From: an uncultured Lachnoanaerobaculum sp.
GTDB lineage: Bacteria; Bacillota; Clostridia; Lachnospirales; Lachnospiraceae
Assembly: GCF_938015485.1 (NCBI RefSeq)
Contig: NZ_CALLVU010000069.1
Location: 1-13,774, forward strand
Reading direction: 5' to 3'
DNA: 13,774 nucleotides
Part shown: in pieces, positions 6,032 through 13,774 of the stretch
Layout of the letters: every line of letters starts with the position of its first letter
Numbering within the stretch: position 1 is the first letter of the stretch
Program-made: the position numbers and the translations under genes
Notes under the pieces: generated by a model
What the model was told of the DNA's origin: nothing
Databases searched by the model: none
What the model saw: the letters and a program-made list of their open reading frames with translations, nothing else

Positions 6032-7903
6032 TTACAGTGTCCTGTAATTTTCAAGCAACATCTTAAGGTCGGCTATGTCCTCCAGGATTTGTTTGCCGAT
6101 GTCCGTATCCTTTACAAACATACGATATGTCTCCTTTTCTATCACCTCGGACTCCGACCTTATATCCGTGTTGTTTATCAGTGCATCCTCTACAGATGTG
6201 AAAGGAGTATGTGCCTTCAACCTAAGTCCATGTGAGTTAAATATCAGGGTATAACCTGCAATTCCTGTCGTCTTGTTCATAGCACGGCAAAATCCTCCGT
6301 CTATAACAAACAGTCTGCCGTTTGCTCTCACAGGATTCTCACCGTCGACGGCATGAACAGGTGTGTGACCGTTTATAATATGAGAATGTACATCATACAG
6401 ACCGAACTCATGTAAGATTTGACTGCAAAAACTCTCATCATAGTACCTGCTGTAATACGGATTTGACGGTTCTTTCCAAAAGCTTTTATCTTCTACATAG
6501 TCTCTCTCAAAGGTCTTTACCATTCTGCCACAAAGCGGTGACTTCTCACCACCCCATAAAAACCACATAAAGTCCACATCATCCATACTCGGATTATCCG
6601 TGTAAGCCGCTCTTGCCTTCTTGTCACATATATCAAACAGCGCTTTACCGTGATAATACTTACCTTCTATAGAAAGCATATCAAATGTACCCTTCTCATC
6701 CACAGGCACACAGCCGTGATAAATCAGGTTTCTGTTGTAAACATTGTACATACTTCCTTTATCATATAAAAATTTTATATGTTTGTTAAGTCTTTGTCCT
6801 GATACAAAACTTCTCCTCAACTTCAAAAGAATCTCTTCTTCCTCATCGGTAAGCTTATACGGGTCATTCATATCAAGAGTGGGAAAAAGTGTTGTCTTCA
6901 GGGCAGTCTCCACACCGTCTATAGTCACGCTGCCTCTGTCAAGATTTATATGCTCCAAAAGCAACCTGCTGTCCATCTCATACTCCGGATGTCTTTTTAT
7001 AAGCTGACCTTCCACCTTAAAAAGCATCACCTTAATTGCCGCAAGCGCCGCCTGTATTCCGTCCGATATACCGTACGTATTCATCCCGAAAATAATAAGC
7101 GGCCTGAGGCTGATACCATATCCGTTTTCCAAGATTTCAACATTGCCGTACTTTAAATTATTTCTGATAACATTGCAGATACAGGCATCGTTACCGCATA
7201 CCGCACCCATCCAAAGAATATCATGGTTACCCCATTCAATATCCATAGAATGATACTTCATAAGCAAATCCATTATCCTGTCGGCCTGTCCTCCTCTGTC
7301 AAATACATCTCCCACCAGATGCAGATGGTCTACAGCAAGTCTTTTTATAAGTGCCGAAAGTGCAATAATAAACTCGTCAGCATCTTCCAAATCTATGATT
7401 GTTTGCAAAATATGCCTGTGATAGCTTACTTTATTGGTATCTTCATTCTTTTGCGCGTGCAAAAGCTCGTCGATAATATACGCGTAGTCCTCAGGCAATG
7501 CCTTTCTGACCTTTGACCTTGTATACTTTTGTGAAAGCAGTCTTGCAAGCATTATAAGATAGTTTAAAGTCATAGAATACCAGCCGGCATCTATCTTTCC
7601 GGTCTCGGCAAGCATGGTCATCTTCTCCCTCGGATAATATATCAGAGTACAGAGTTCCTGCCTGTCAAACTCGGACAAAGTATCTGTAAATATAAGGTCG
7701 ACCTTTTCCTTTATTACACCTGAACAGTTATTCATAATATGTAAAAACGCCTCATATTCACCATGTATATCACTTAAGAAAAATTCGGTTCCCTTCGGCA
7801 GGTTTGTGATGGCGGACAGATTGATAATCTCTCTGATTACCGACTGACTTGACGCGTAATTTTGCTTAAGTAACTTTAAATACTTTACATTCTCCCTATT
7901 CAT
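6032..7903 (-). CDS. fbp: Fructose-1,6-bisphosphatase, class III
   Basis: This 623-residue cytosolic enzyme converts fructose-1,6-bisphosphate to fructose-6-phosphate in gluconeogenesis. It is the Firmicutes class III type, unrelated to the class I/II enzymes and built on a calcineurin-like metallophosphoesterase core. Metal-binding motifs are in order: SDIHGEYE (44-51, D45 and H47), GDVFDRGG (198-205), WGNHD (224-228), NGHTPVH (511-517) and IDGGF (534-538). The length is close to the roughly 640-670 usual for the family and the ends look complete. The ATG at 7903 has an AGGGGG ribosome binding site. It starts 17 bp after the VanW gene with no terminator between, so the two are very likely cotranscribed. 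A 6-bp hairpin (TTACAG/CTGTAA) covers its stop codon but lacks a T run. Identification is confident; regulation cannot be read from the sequence. Confidence 0.97.
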   Translation of the reverse strand: MNRENVKYLKLLKQNYASSQSVIREIINLSAITNLPKGTEFFLSDIHGEYEAFLHIMNNCSGVIKEKVDLIFTDTLSEFDRQELCTLIYYPREKMTMLAETGKIDAGWYSMTLNYLIMLARLLSQKYTRSKVRKALPEDYAYIIDELLHAQKNEDTNKVSYHRHILQTIIDLEDADEFIIALSALIKRLAVDHLHLVGDVFDRGGQADRIMDLLMKYHSMDIEWGNHDILWMGAVCGNDACICNVIRNNLKYGNVEILENGYGISLRPLIIFGMNTYGISDGIQAALAAIKVMLFKVEGQLIKRHPEYEMDSRLLLEHINLDRGSVTIDGVETALKTTLFPTLDMNDPYKLTDEEEEILLKLRRSFVSGQRLNKHIKFLYDKGSMYNVYNRNLIYHGCVPVDEKGTFDMLSIEGKYYHGKALFDICDKKARAAYTDNPSMDDVDFMWFLWGGEKSPLCGRMVKTFERDYVEDKSFWKEPSNPYYSRYYDESFCSQILHEFGLYDVHSHIINGHTPVHAVDGENPVRANGRLFVIDGGFCRAMNKTTGIAGYTLIFNSHGLRLKAHTPFTSVEDALINNTDIRSESEVIEKETYRMFVKDTDIGKQILEDIADLKMLLENYRTL

Positions 7904-7920
7904 AATACCCCCTATAATAT

Positions 7921-9615
7921 TTAATCTTCAGGCCTTGGCACCGTCTCATCGACAGTATCCGCCTCTGTTGTCAGTTTTTCTACAGTTTCTTCAACACTTT
8001 CTTTTTGCTTAACGCTCTCTTCAGTCTTTGACACCTCATTTTTTGATACATCACTTGTAGGTATCTTCTCAACGGTACTCTCTAATGTAGTCTCCGTATT
8101 CTTTTTACTCAAACTCTCATCCGACTTCTCACCCTTAGTACCTTCTATACTTGTTTCAATACTTGACTTTGGAGCACTTGTAGTCTCACTCTGTGAATTT
8201 ACCTTTATCTTTGCAGGCTTACCTCTATAGGTGGAGTTGTGGAAAGGTTCTTCCTTTATTATACTTCCGTTCTTTTTCACAATATAAGTGGTAGCCCACC
8301 TTGAGCCTTTCTTTGCCTCACTTATTACCACTTCTTTCCCCTTTTTAAGGCTCTTATCCTCAATATACTCAGGAGCGGGAGGGTCAAGGTCCGCAATCTT
8401 TTTTGACTCCATCTCTATACTCACACCATCCTCCAAAATAGGAATGCCTATGATTGAACAGGTAAGTGTCTGCCCTGTAAGCACTGCACGTATTGCTATC
8501 GCGGTATCACAAGTATTTACAAATTTCATATCAGGTCCGGCATATCCGTCATAGCTGACCATTGCGTCCTCTCCCGGAGTCACATAAGTCGGCTCATATG
8601 AATGTGCATGCCTCTCTGTAGTGGTAAGCCCTGCAAATATGACCGCATTATAAAGTGTAGATGATACCTGACATACTCCGCCTCCGGGTTCTTCAGACAG
8701 AACTCCGTTTACATAGGCACCTGCCGGTCTGTAACCTTTTTCTTCCGTTCTGTTACCTGTAGTGTTATTAAAAGAAAATTCCTCACCGGGCTTGATTATC
8801 AGTCCGTCAAGTGCTTCACTTGCAAGCGAAATATTGGTATTTCTGTCCTTATTGTCTGTAGTCTTTGTGGTGAAAGTTCCTATTACCTTATACTTCTCCT
8901 TTGCACTTACCTCCGTGACACTCGGTTTTGCTTCATTTCTTACAACCAAGATGTCCGCCTGAAAATCCTTTCTGTCTGTAAATGACTTCAAATCACCTTT
9001 CAGTCTGTTTTCATCTATTAAAAAGCCGTCACTCTCATGTGTGTAGGTAAAGCTCTTTGTATCCTTGTTAAATCCCGATATAGAGCCGTTTTGCGGAGGA
9101 ATATCCCACTTTTTCTTCGCCTCATTAACCATCTCTTCTATATCGCCGTCATCAAAACTTATATCATAATGCGTATTTGCCTTATCAATATCCGAATATA
9201 TTTCACCCAACAGCTTATCAAGCTTTTTATCAAGTATATTACTTAGCTCCAAACTGTCATTATCATCTATATGCAACTTCATTTTCCAGGGATATACTCT
9301 TTTTATTGCGGATTTTGCCTCCGCCATCTTCATTCCCGTTATATCCACCTCATCAATACTTATATGCTTTTTCAGCTTTTCATTTGCGATATCAACAGTC
9401 GACTCTGTGTTTATCTCGCCTGCCGCATTTACAGGCTTTATTACCTTCTTTACACAAAGTATTACTGTTGCAAGTAATATAACAAAAACGGCTGTCAACA
9501 AGGCCACTCCCCTTATATTTATGTCGGCTATATATCTGCCGCTTTGTGAGCGTCTTCTGGCTGCCCTTACTCTTTCCGAACCGGACATCTGCTCCTTTTT
9601 TCGTCTTTTAAACAT
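7921..9615 (-). CDS. VanW family protein with G5-like domain and Ser/Thr/Glu-rich tail
   Basis: This 564-residue protein is a single-pass membrane protein resembling YoaR-type VanW proteins. A basic N-terminus (FKRRKKEQ, RAARRRSQSGR) precedes one hydrophobic segment (about 36-55), so the rest should lie outside the membrane. Residues 80-235 match the peptidoglycan-binding-like region found before VanW domains. The VanW domain itself spans about 240-380 with LIIKPGEEFSFNNTTGNRT (272-290), GGGVCQVSSTLYNA (311-324) and ERHAHSYEPTYV (334-345). A G5-like module follows at 415-471 (GKEVVISEAKKGSRWATTYIV at its centre). The last 93 residues are low-complexity, rich in Ser, Thr, Glu and Lys, ending in PRPED with no sorting signal. 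VanW biochemistry is unknown; the family occurs near glycopeptide-resistance genes but most members, like this one, are outside such clusters. The start at 9615 has an AGGGA site. Confidence 0.9.
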   Translation of the reverse strand: MFKRRKKEQMSGSERVRAARRRSQSGRYIADINIRGVALLTAVFVILLATVILCVKKVIKPVNAAGEINTESTVDIANEKLKKHISIDEVDITGMKMAEAKSAIKRVYPWKMKLHIDDNDSLELSNILDKKLDKLLGEIYSDIDKANTHYDISFDDGDIEEMVNEAKKKWDIPPQNGSISGFNKDTKSFTYTHESDGFLIDENRLKGDLKSFTDRKDFQADILVVRNEAKPSVTEVSAKEKYKVIGTFTTKTTDNKDRNTNISLASEALDGLIIKPGEEFSFNNTTGNRTEEKGYRPAGAYVNGVLSEEPGGGVCQVSSTLYNAVIFAGLTTTERHAHSYEPTYVTPGEDAMVSYDGYAGPDMKFVNTCDTAIAIRAVLTGQTLTCSIIGIPILEDGVSIEMESKKIADLDPPAPEYIEDKSLKKGKEVVISEAKKGSRWATTYIVKKNGSIIKEEPFHNSTYRGKPAKIKVNSQSETTSAPKSSIETSIEGTKGEKSDESLSKKNTETTLESTVEKIPTSDVSKNEVSKTEESVKQKESVEETVEKLTTEADTVDETVPRPED

Positions 9616-9696
9616 TTTATTTCCCTATGAATGTATTATTAAAATACCACTCAATAATATTTTATTTTTACAATAAAAGTAATATTCTTAAGTCAA

Positions 9697-9725
9697 ATTA
9701 TACCAAGAAAATGATTCCGGTACAA
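9697..9725 (-). promoter_or_regulatory. Extended -10 promoter for the VanW-fbp operon
   Basis: On the minus strand TGGTATAAT (9705-9697) is a perfect extended -10 element, 17 bp after a weak -35, TTGTAC (9725-9720). The leader would be about 75 bases. It contains an AT-only inverted repeat TATTATT/AATAATA (9634-9640 and 9653-9659) just upstream of the ribosome binding site, probably of little stability. Confidence 0.62.
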
Positions 9726-9735
9726 CAATCAAGAT

Positions 9736-9764
9736 TTGCTTTAAACAATTCATTGTGCTAGACT
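9736..9764 (+). promoter_or_regulatory. Possible promoter of the PHP gene
   Basis: TTGCTT (9736-9741) and TAGACT (9759-9764) are separated by 17 bp, a recognisable but imperfect sigma-A arrangement, giving a leader of about 47 bases before the ATG at 9818. It lies back to back with the VanW promoter. Apart from these two promoters I see nothing else in the 202-bp divergent gap. Confidence 0.35.
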
Positions 9765-9817
9765 GTTTATGGTCTTTATTAACAAATATTAAAACAGAAT
9801 GATTTTCAGAGGATAAT

Positions 9818-10681
9818 ATGAAATATATTGATTTACACACACATTCCACCGCTTCCGACGGAAGCTTTTCTCCCTCTATGGTAGCTACACTGGCAAAGGC
9901 AGCGAACCTTTGTGCTATAGCGCTTACAGACCATGATACCATGGCGGGAGTAAACGAATGCTTCAAAAAGGGGCTTGAACTTGATTTGCCTGTGATTGCC
10001 GGAGTGGAGATGAGTTGCGTATACAACTCAAAAGAAATACATATTTTGGGATATCTTTTACCTGATACTTTTCCTCCAAAAAAGCTTCATATCAAAGAGG
10101 AAATATTATCTGACTTGGATTTTTTTGCAAAGGAAAGGGCTGAAAGAAATAATGAAATACTGAAAAGATTCAAAAAAGACGGCATTATAATCTCTATGGA
10201 TGATTTGATCGGAGACAATCAAAACACTCAGATAACAAGAGCACACTTTGCAAATGCCCTTATAAAGAAGGGAGTAGTTGCAGATAAATCCGAGGCCTTT
10301 TTAAAATATCTTGAATACGGCGGCAAGTATGTACCTGTAAAGAAAATCACAACAAACAGATGTATGGAGTTTTTAACCAAACATCATTTCTTTATTTCAC
10401 TCGCACATCCGTTACAGTACAAATTTTCCGAAAGTGAACTTGAAAGTCTGCTTATTCATTTAAAAGATCTCGGTTTAAAAGGCATAGAAGTTTATCACTC
10501 CACACATTCGGATGAAGATATAAAAATTCTTCACTCTTTGGCAACTAAATATAATCTGTTTCCGACAGGCGGAAGCGACTTTCACGGCGCACACAAGCCG
10601 GGACTTGATATAGGAAGGGGATACGGCAATTTAAAAGTGCCTTATTCGCTGCTTGAAAACATTTTAAATCATATAATCTAA
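9818..10681 (+). CDS. PHP-domain phosphoesterase (YciV / RNase AM-like)
   Basis: This 287-residue cytosolic protein is a PHP-domain metallophosphoesterase. The metal ligands are visible in order: DLHTHSTASDG (5-15: H7, H9, D14), ALTDHDT (35-41: D38, H39), GVEMS (62-66: E64), EIHILGY (73-79: H75), RAHFA (141-145: H143), SLAHP (194-198: H197) and GGSDFHG (251-257: D254, H256). Length and motif order fit the E. coli YciV group, which hydrolyses 3',5'-nucleoside bisphosphates such as pAp and acts as a 5'-3' exonuclease on short RNAs. Histidinol phosphatases have a different layout, so that alternative is less likely. The ATG at 9818 follows AGAGGA by four bases. It is the only plus-strand gene, transcribed away from the VanW operon and toward the topB operon, and it ends at a shared terminator. 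Confidence 0.88.
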   Translation: MKYIDLHTHSTASDGSFSPSMVATLAKAANLCAIALTDHDTMAGVNECFKKGLELDLPVIAGVEMSCVYNSKEIHILGYLLPDTFPPKKLHIKEEILSDLDFFAKERAERNNEILKRFKKDGIIISMDDLIGDNQNTQITRAHFANALIKKGVVADKSEAFLKYLEYGGKYVPVKKITTNRCMEFLTKHHFFISLAHPLQYKFSESELESLLIHLKDLGLKGIEVYHSTHSDEDIKILHSLATKYNLFPTGGSDFHGAHKPGLDIGRGYGNLKVPYSLLENILNHII

Positions 10682-10683
10682 TC

Positions 10684-10731
10684 AAAAAAGGTCTGAAACC
10701 TCTGCAAACTGCAGCATTTCAGACCTTTTGT
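10684..10731. terminator. Bidirectional terminator between convergent genes
   Basis: AAAAGGTCTGAAA (10686-10698) pairs with TTTCAGACCTTTT (10717-10729), a perfect 13-bp stem. An inner CTGCA/TGCAG stem (10702-10706 with 10710-10714) closes the loop. On the minus strand it is followed by TTTTTT, on the plus strand by TTTTGTATTTT, so it can serve both the PHP gene and the acyltransferase gene that converges on it. Confidence 0.9.
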
Positions 10732-10734
10732 ATT

Positions 10735-11433
10735 TTATAATTTATTTACAACCGGCTTTTTCTTTGCCTTTGTTACTATATCATCTGCACTCTTATATAT
10801 AGATGACTTGCTTACACAACCTCTTACACTTGAAAGCGGATAGATGGTTGTATTCTTTCCTATAACAGTACCCGGATTAAGAATGGAACCGCATCCTACT
10901 TCCGCCTCATCACCTACTATTGCACCAAGTTTTCTAAGACCTGTCTCAAGCTCGGCATCTTCCAAGTGAAGTACTACATCGGACTTGTCGCTCTTAAGAT
11001 TTGATGTGATTGCAGACGCACCGAGATGTGCCTTGTATCCGATAATCGAGTCACCAACATAGCTGAAATGCGGAACCTGCGCCTTGTTGAAAAGTATGGC
11101 ATTCTTAAACTCACATGAGTTTCCCGCTACCGCGCCTTCGCCGATAATTACATTTCCTCTGAAGAATGCACATGAACGAATACTTGCGTCCTTTCCGATG
11201 ATAAGCGGACCTGCAAGCGCTACAGTCGGCATTATCTTTACAGAACGATGTACCCATATGTTCTTTCCGATCTTCAGATACTCGGTATCCGGCAATGTAG
11301 CTCCGACTTCTTCTATGAAGCTTCCAAGCTCCTTTAATACTTCCCAAGGATATGTGTATCTCTCAAAAAGTTCTTTTGCAACAGTTTCCTCAAGATCAAA
11401 AAGTTTTTTTGTTTTTACATCGATTTTCTTCAT
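10735..11433 (-). CDS. GlmU-like left-handed beta-helix acyltransferase
   Basis: This 232-residue cytosolic protein resembles the C-terminal acetyltransferase half of GlmU and has no nucleotidyltransferase domain. Residues 1-50 are helical. From about 53 onward hexapeptide repeats of a left-handed beta-helix follow (IGKNIWVHRSVKIMPT, IIGKDASIRS, VIIGEGAVAG, AIVGDEAEVGCGS). PHFSYVGDSIIGYKAHLGAS (121-140) then TSNLK corresponds to the GlmU active-site region HLTYIGDAEIG...ITCNYDG, with H122 in the place of the catalytic His and N145 near the conserved Asn. It may acetylate a sugar phosphate or bind sugar nucleotides; databases often label such proteins UDP-N-acetylglucosamine pyrophosphorylase, which the missing domain does not support. 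The ATG at 11433 lies 3 bp after the topB stop, and its AAAGGA site is inside the last codons of topB, so translation is coupled. The exact substrate is uncertain. Confidence 0.85.
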   Translation of the reverse strand: MKKIDVKTKKLFDLEETVAKELFERYTYPWEVLKELGSFIEEVGATLPDTEYLKIGKNIWVHRSVKIMPTVALAGPLIIGKDASIRSCAFFRGNVIIGEGAVAGNSCEFKNAILFNKAQVPHFSYVGDSIIGYKAHLGASAITSNLKSDKSDVVLHLEDAELETGLRKLGAIVGDEAEVGCGSILNPGTVIGKNTTIYPLSSVRGCVSKSSIYKSADDIVTKAKKKPVVNKL

Positions 11434-11436
11434 TTT

Positions 11437-13425
11437 TTATCCTTTCATGCCCTTATATTCTTTTGAAATCTTTTCAAATACGGCATTTAAACTATATTGA
11501 TTATTAAGCTGCTTCACATTTAAACATCTTATCCCTACAAATCTTTCAAGCTTGGTCATATACTCATCTGATGATATATCACCGTTTGACACCATTGTTA
11601 AGCCCTTTTCCCAACTTGCTGTAAGTTCGGGATTTAACAGCTGTGAAATGGAACAATTCACCACTTCATATACTATCTCACCGAAAAGTGTAGGTGTGAT
11701 TATCTGCGTTTTTTTGTTGAGAGCCAGATACTTGATTGCAAACAACTTTTTCAAGATATCCGCTCTTGTAGCTGAAGTACCTATACCGCTTCCCTTTATC
11801 TGACTTCGAAGTTCTTCATCTTCTATAAGCTGGCCTGCATTTTCCATTGCAAGTATTATGGATCCGGATGAATACCTCTTTGGAGGTACCGTCTCTCCCT
11901 CCTTTATACTTAAAGAATCAAGCCTTAACTTGGAACCCTTTCTAAGCGATGAAATCATATTTATATATTCAGGCTTTTGTGAGTCACCGTCATCATCGTC
12001 TTCTTCCTTTAGCGGACTTAATACATCCAAAAATCCTCTTTCAATACAAACCTTGGTATTTGTGATAAATATCTCATCTCCTATACCGAACTTGATGGCA
12101 AACTTCTGATATATGGCAGGAGAATAAAATATAGCAAGAAATCTCCTACATATCAGTTCATATATCAACATCTGCAATCTGCCTAAAGAATTCATATTTC
12201 CAAACCCGGTAGGTATTATAGCATAATGGTCGGTGATTTGACTATCATTAACATACTTTGTTTTTGATATATTTTTGTATGTACCCTTATTAAGTATATC
12301 ATTTGCGAAATCCGCAAGCAAAGGGAATTTACAAAGTCCCCTGATATTTTTATCTATTTCCTTGGCTACAGCGCTTGAGAGCACTCTGGCATCGGTTCTG
12401 GGATAGGTGACAAGCTTTTTCTCATAAAGCTCCTGTATGATCTTTAATGTTTCATCAGGGCTTATCTTAAATCTCTTTGAACATTCATTCTGTACTTCGG
12501 CAAGATTAAATAAAAGCGGAGGATTTTTCACTTCCTTCTTTTTCTCATTTGAGAGTACCTCTGCTTCTCTGCCGTTTTTATTTGCAATCTCTTCCACATG
12601 TTCAATAAGCTTTTGTGCATATATCTTTTCTCTAAAGCCGTTATCCTTATAAAGCATCGGGGAATTAAAGTACTTTGACTTTTCATTCACCTTCCACTCT
12701 CCGTCTATGAACATCCCCTGATTCTCAAACTTTGCCAATACTTTATAAAAAGGAGTCTTTACAAAGTTTCTTATTTCTCTTTCTCTGTTGACCACCATTC
12801 CTACAACACAGGTCATTACTCTTCCCACGCTTAATACCGCTCTGTCAAGCTTTAAAAAATTTGCCACATTTCTGCTGTATTTAAGTGTAAGAATCCTTGA
12901 AAAGTTGATACCCATCAGATAATCTTCTTTAGCTCTAAGAAAAGCTGCCGCTGAAAGATTGTCATAGTATGACCAGTCTTTAGCATCTTTGATACCTCTG
13001 CGTATCTCCTCTTCAGTCTGTGAATCAATCCAGACTCTTTTTCTGACCTTATCTTTTACACCGGCCATCATATCCACAAGTCTATAGATATACTCACCCT
13101 CTCTTCCCGAGTCGGTACAGATATATATAGTATCAACATCTTCTCTGTTAAGCAGTTTTGAGACTGTATCAAACTGAGTTTTCACTCCGTCAATCACTTC
13201 ATACTTGAACTCTTTAGGTAAAAAAGGCAGAGTGTCAAGCGACCAGCGTTTGAACTTTTCATCATACTTTTCAGGATAACTCATAGTTATAAGATGTCCT
13301 ACACACCATGTAACTATAATATTGTCACCCTCCAAATATCCGTTTTTCCTGCCTGTAGGCACTTTCAGAGCCTTTGCAAACTCGGCTGCGACACTTGGCT
13401 TTTCCGCAATAAAAAGTTTCTTCAT
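11437..13425 (-). CDS. topB: DNA topoisomerase III (type IA)
   Basis: This 662-residue type IA topoisomerase relaxes and decatenates DNA through a transient 5'-phosphotyrosine link to single-stranded DNA. The TOPRIM domain has LFIAEKPSVA (4-13, E8) and the metal-binding TDSGREGE (104-111). The active-site segment KLVTYPRTDARVLS places the catalytic Tyr at 341. ITDHYAIIPTG (397-407) and GTSATRADIL (549-558) are further family marks. Length is close to E. coli TopB (653), and there is no C-terminal zinc-finger extension, fitting topoisomerase III rather than TopA. An acidic EEDDDDGD stretch lies at 474-481. I take the ATG at 13425: its A is the last base of the upstream TGA stop (TGATG), so translation is coupled to the aldose epimerase gene. 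The in-frame TTG at 13428 is an unnecessary alternative. The helicase-like partner RecQ is not encoded nearby. Confidence 0.95.
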   Translation of the reverse strand: MKKLFIAEKPSVAAEFAKALKVPTGRKNGYLEGDNIIVTWCVGHLITMSYPEKYDEKFKRWSLDTLPFLPKEFKYEVIDGVKTQFDTVSKLLNREDVDTIYICTDSGREGEYIYRLVDMMAGVKDKVRKRVWIDSQTEEEIRRGIKDAKDWSYYDNLSAAAFLRAKEDYLMGINFSRILTLKYSRNVANFLKLDRAVLSVGRVMTCVVGMVVNREREIRNFVKTPFYKVLAKFENQGMFIDGEWKVNEKSKYFNSPMLYKDNGFREKIYAQKLIEHVEEIANKNGREAEVLSNEKKKEVKNPPLLFNLAEVQNECSKRFKISPDETLKIIQELYEKKLVTYPRTDARVLSSAVAKEIDKNIRGLCKFPLLADFANDILNKGTYKNISKTKYVNDSQITDHYAIIPTGFGNMNSLGRLQMLIYELICRRFLAIFYSPAIYQKFAIKFGIGDEIFITNTKVCIERGFLDVLSPLKEEDDDDGDSQKPEYINMISSLRKGSKLRLDSLSIKEGETVPPKRYSSGSIILAMENAGQLIEDEELRSQIKGSGIGTSATRADILKKLFAIKYLALNKKTQIITPTLFGEIVYEVVNCSISQLLNPELTASWEKGLTMVSNGDISSDEYMTKLERFVGIRCLNVKQLNNQYSLNAVFEKISKEYKGMKG

Positions 13426-13774
13426 CAATCTTTTTCTACACTGAACTTGTATACAGTCTCACTGATAAACTCTTCAAGCTCATTAACTACCGGCTGTATA
13501 AAGTCGGGATTGTTTACAGCATTAGGGAAAAACTGTGTCTCAAAGCAGTATCCGCTTCGCTTATTATAATGTACACCGTTTTTACCTACGATCTCATCAT
13601 TCAAAAAATTTCCTGTATAAAACTGTACTCCCGGCAAATCCGTATACACTTCCATAACTCTTTTACTTACATTATCTCTTGCTTTGGCTATCAGCCTAAG
13701 ATTGCCGTCGTAATCTCTTATAACCCAGTTATGATCATAACCTCCTCCTTGAACTGTAGCTTCATAATCGGAGT
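13425..13774 (-). CDS. galM: Aldose 1-epimerase (galactose mutarotase), 3' part only
   Basis: The window edge cuts this gene; about 115 C-terminal residues are visible, read in frame from base 13772. The segment contains QGGGYDHNWVIRD, VYTDLPGVQFYTGNFLND and GYCFETQFFPNAVNNPDF, which match the C-terminal half of galactose mutarotases. The Glu in CFETQ is the expected catalytic base of the alpha/beta anomer interconversion of galactose and glucose; the two active-site histidines lie upstream, outside the window. An internal ATG at 13655 is only a methionine within the gene, since the frame stays open to the edge with conserved family sequence. Its TGA stop overlaps the topB start by one base, so the two are in one operon. 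Confidence 0.92.
   Translation of the reverse strand, partial: SDYEATVQGGGYDHNWVIRDYDGNLRLIAKARDNVSKRVMEVYTDLPGVQFYTGNFLNDEIVGKNGVHYNKRSGYCFETQFFPNAVNNPDFIQPVVNELEEFISETVYKFSVEKD

Noticed and set aside
6032..6047. Hairpin TTACAG-tgtc-CTGTAA as a terminator after fbp
   Set aside because: The stem has only 6 bp and no T run follows on the minus strand; it overlaps the stop codon and is probably incidental.
6001..6054. Longer start for the Rpn-family gene at 6054
   Set aside because: It would overlap the fbp end and lacks a ribosome binding site; the extra 18 residues do not look like family sequence, while the ATG at 6000 has AAAGGAG at ideal spacing.
9616..9817. AT-rich divergent gap as a replication origin or riboswitch
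   Set aside because: No DnaA-box cluster, iterons or structured leader are visible; two ordinary promoters explain it.
9688..10026. 112-codon minus-strand reading frame antisense to the PHP gene
   Set aside because: It crosses the divergent promoter region, has no recognisable family, and opposes a clearly conserved PHP coding sequence.
13426..13428. TTG start for topB at 13428
   Set aside because: The next codon is an ATG forming a classic TGATG overlap with the upstream stop, and MKKLFIAEKPS is the usual topB start.
1..13774. CRISPR arrays, tRNA or rRNA genes, complete insertion sequences
   Set aside because: No regularly spaced repeats, tRNA-like segments, rRNA sequence or transposase with terminal repeats were seen.

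Overview
The window comes from a low-GC Gram-positive anaerobe of the Clostridia, most likely a member of the Lachnospiraceae. The evidence is a Firmicutes-type class III fructose-1,6-bisphosphatase, a YoaR/VanW-type membrane protein, AGGAGG-type ribosome binding sites, dense operons, and a small Cys-rich protein of a kind I remember from Lachnospiraceae genomes. There is no rRNA, tRNA, CRISPR array or complete insertion sequence, so the assignment is tentative.

Region 1 (13-4647, all minus strand) is the accessory part. Read 5' to 3' it is one compact transcription unit of five genes. They are a helix-turn-helix + PIN nuclease + ankyrin protein, a radical SAM protein with extra C-terminal cysteines, a P-loop kinase fused to a HAD phosphatase, a uracil-phosphoribosyltransferase-like enzyme, and an ADP-ribosylglycohydrolase. 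The first four genes overlap (35, 10 and 8 bp) and the fifth follows after 20 bp. A promoter with flanking repeats sits just upstream (4672-4699). I do not recognise this combination as a named system. It looks like a regulated module that makes, phosphorylates, dephosphorylates and cleaves a ribosylated or nucleotide-like molecule, with a regulator that could also cut RNA. This is the best candidate in the window for an undescribed system.

Region 2 (4848-9615, minus strand) runs from an extended -10 promoter through a VanW-family membrane-anchored protein, class III fructose-1,6-bisphosphatase (fbp), a PD-(D/E)XK nuclease of the Rpn/transposase-associated family, and the small Cys-rich protein. 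It ends at a hairpin terminator (4788-4833) that separates it from region 1.

Region 3 (9616-10681) holds a 202-bp divergent promoter region and a plus-strand PHP-domain phosphoesterase. That gene ends at a bidirectional terminator (10684-10731).

Region 4 (10735 to the window edge, minus strand) is a tightly coupled unit. It contains the end of an aldose 1-epimerase gene (cut by the window), DNA topoisomerase III (TGATG overlap), and a GlmU-like left-handed beta-helix acyltransferase that starts 3 bp after the topoisomerase stop. Regions 2 to 4 look like ordinary metabolism, envelope and DNA maintenance functions.
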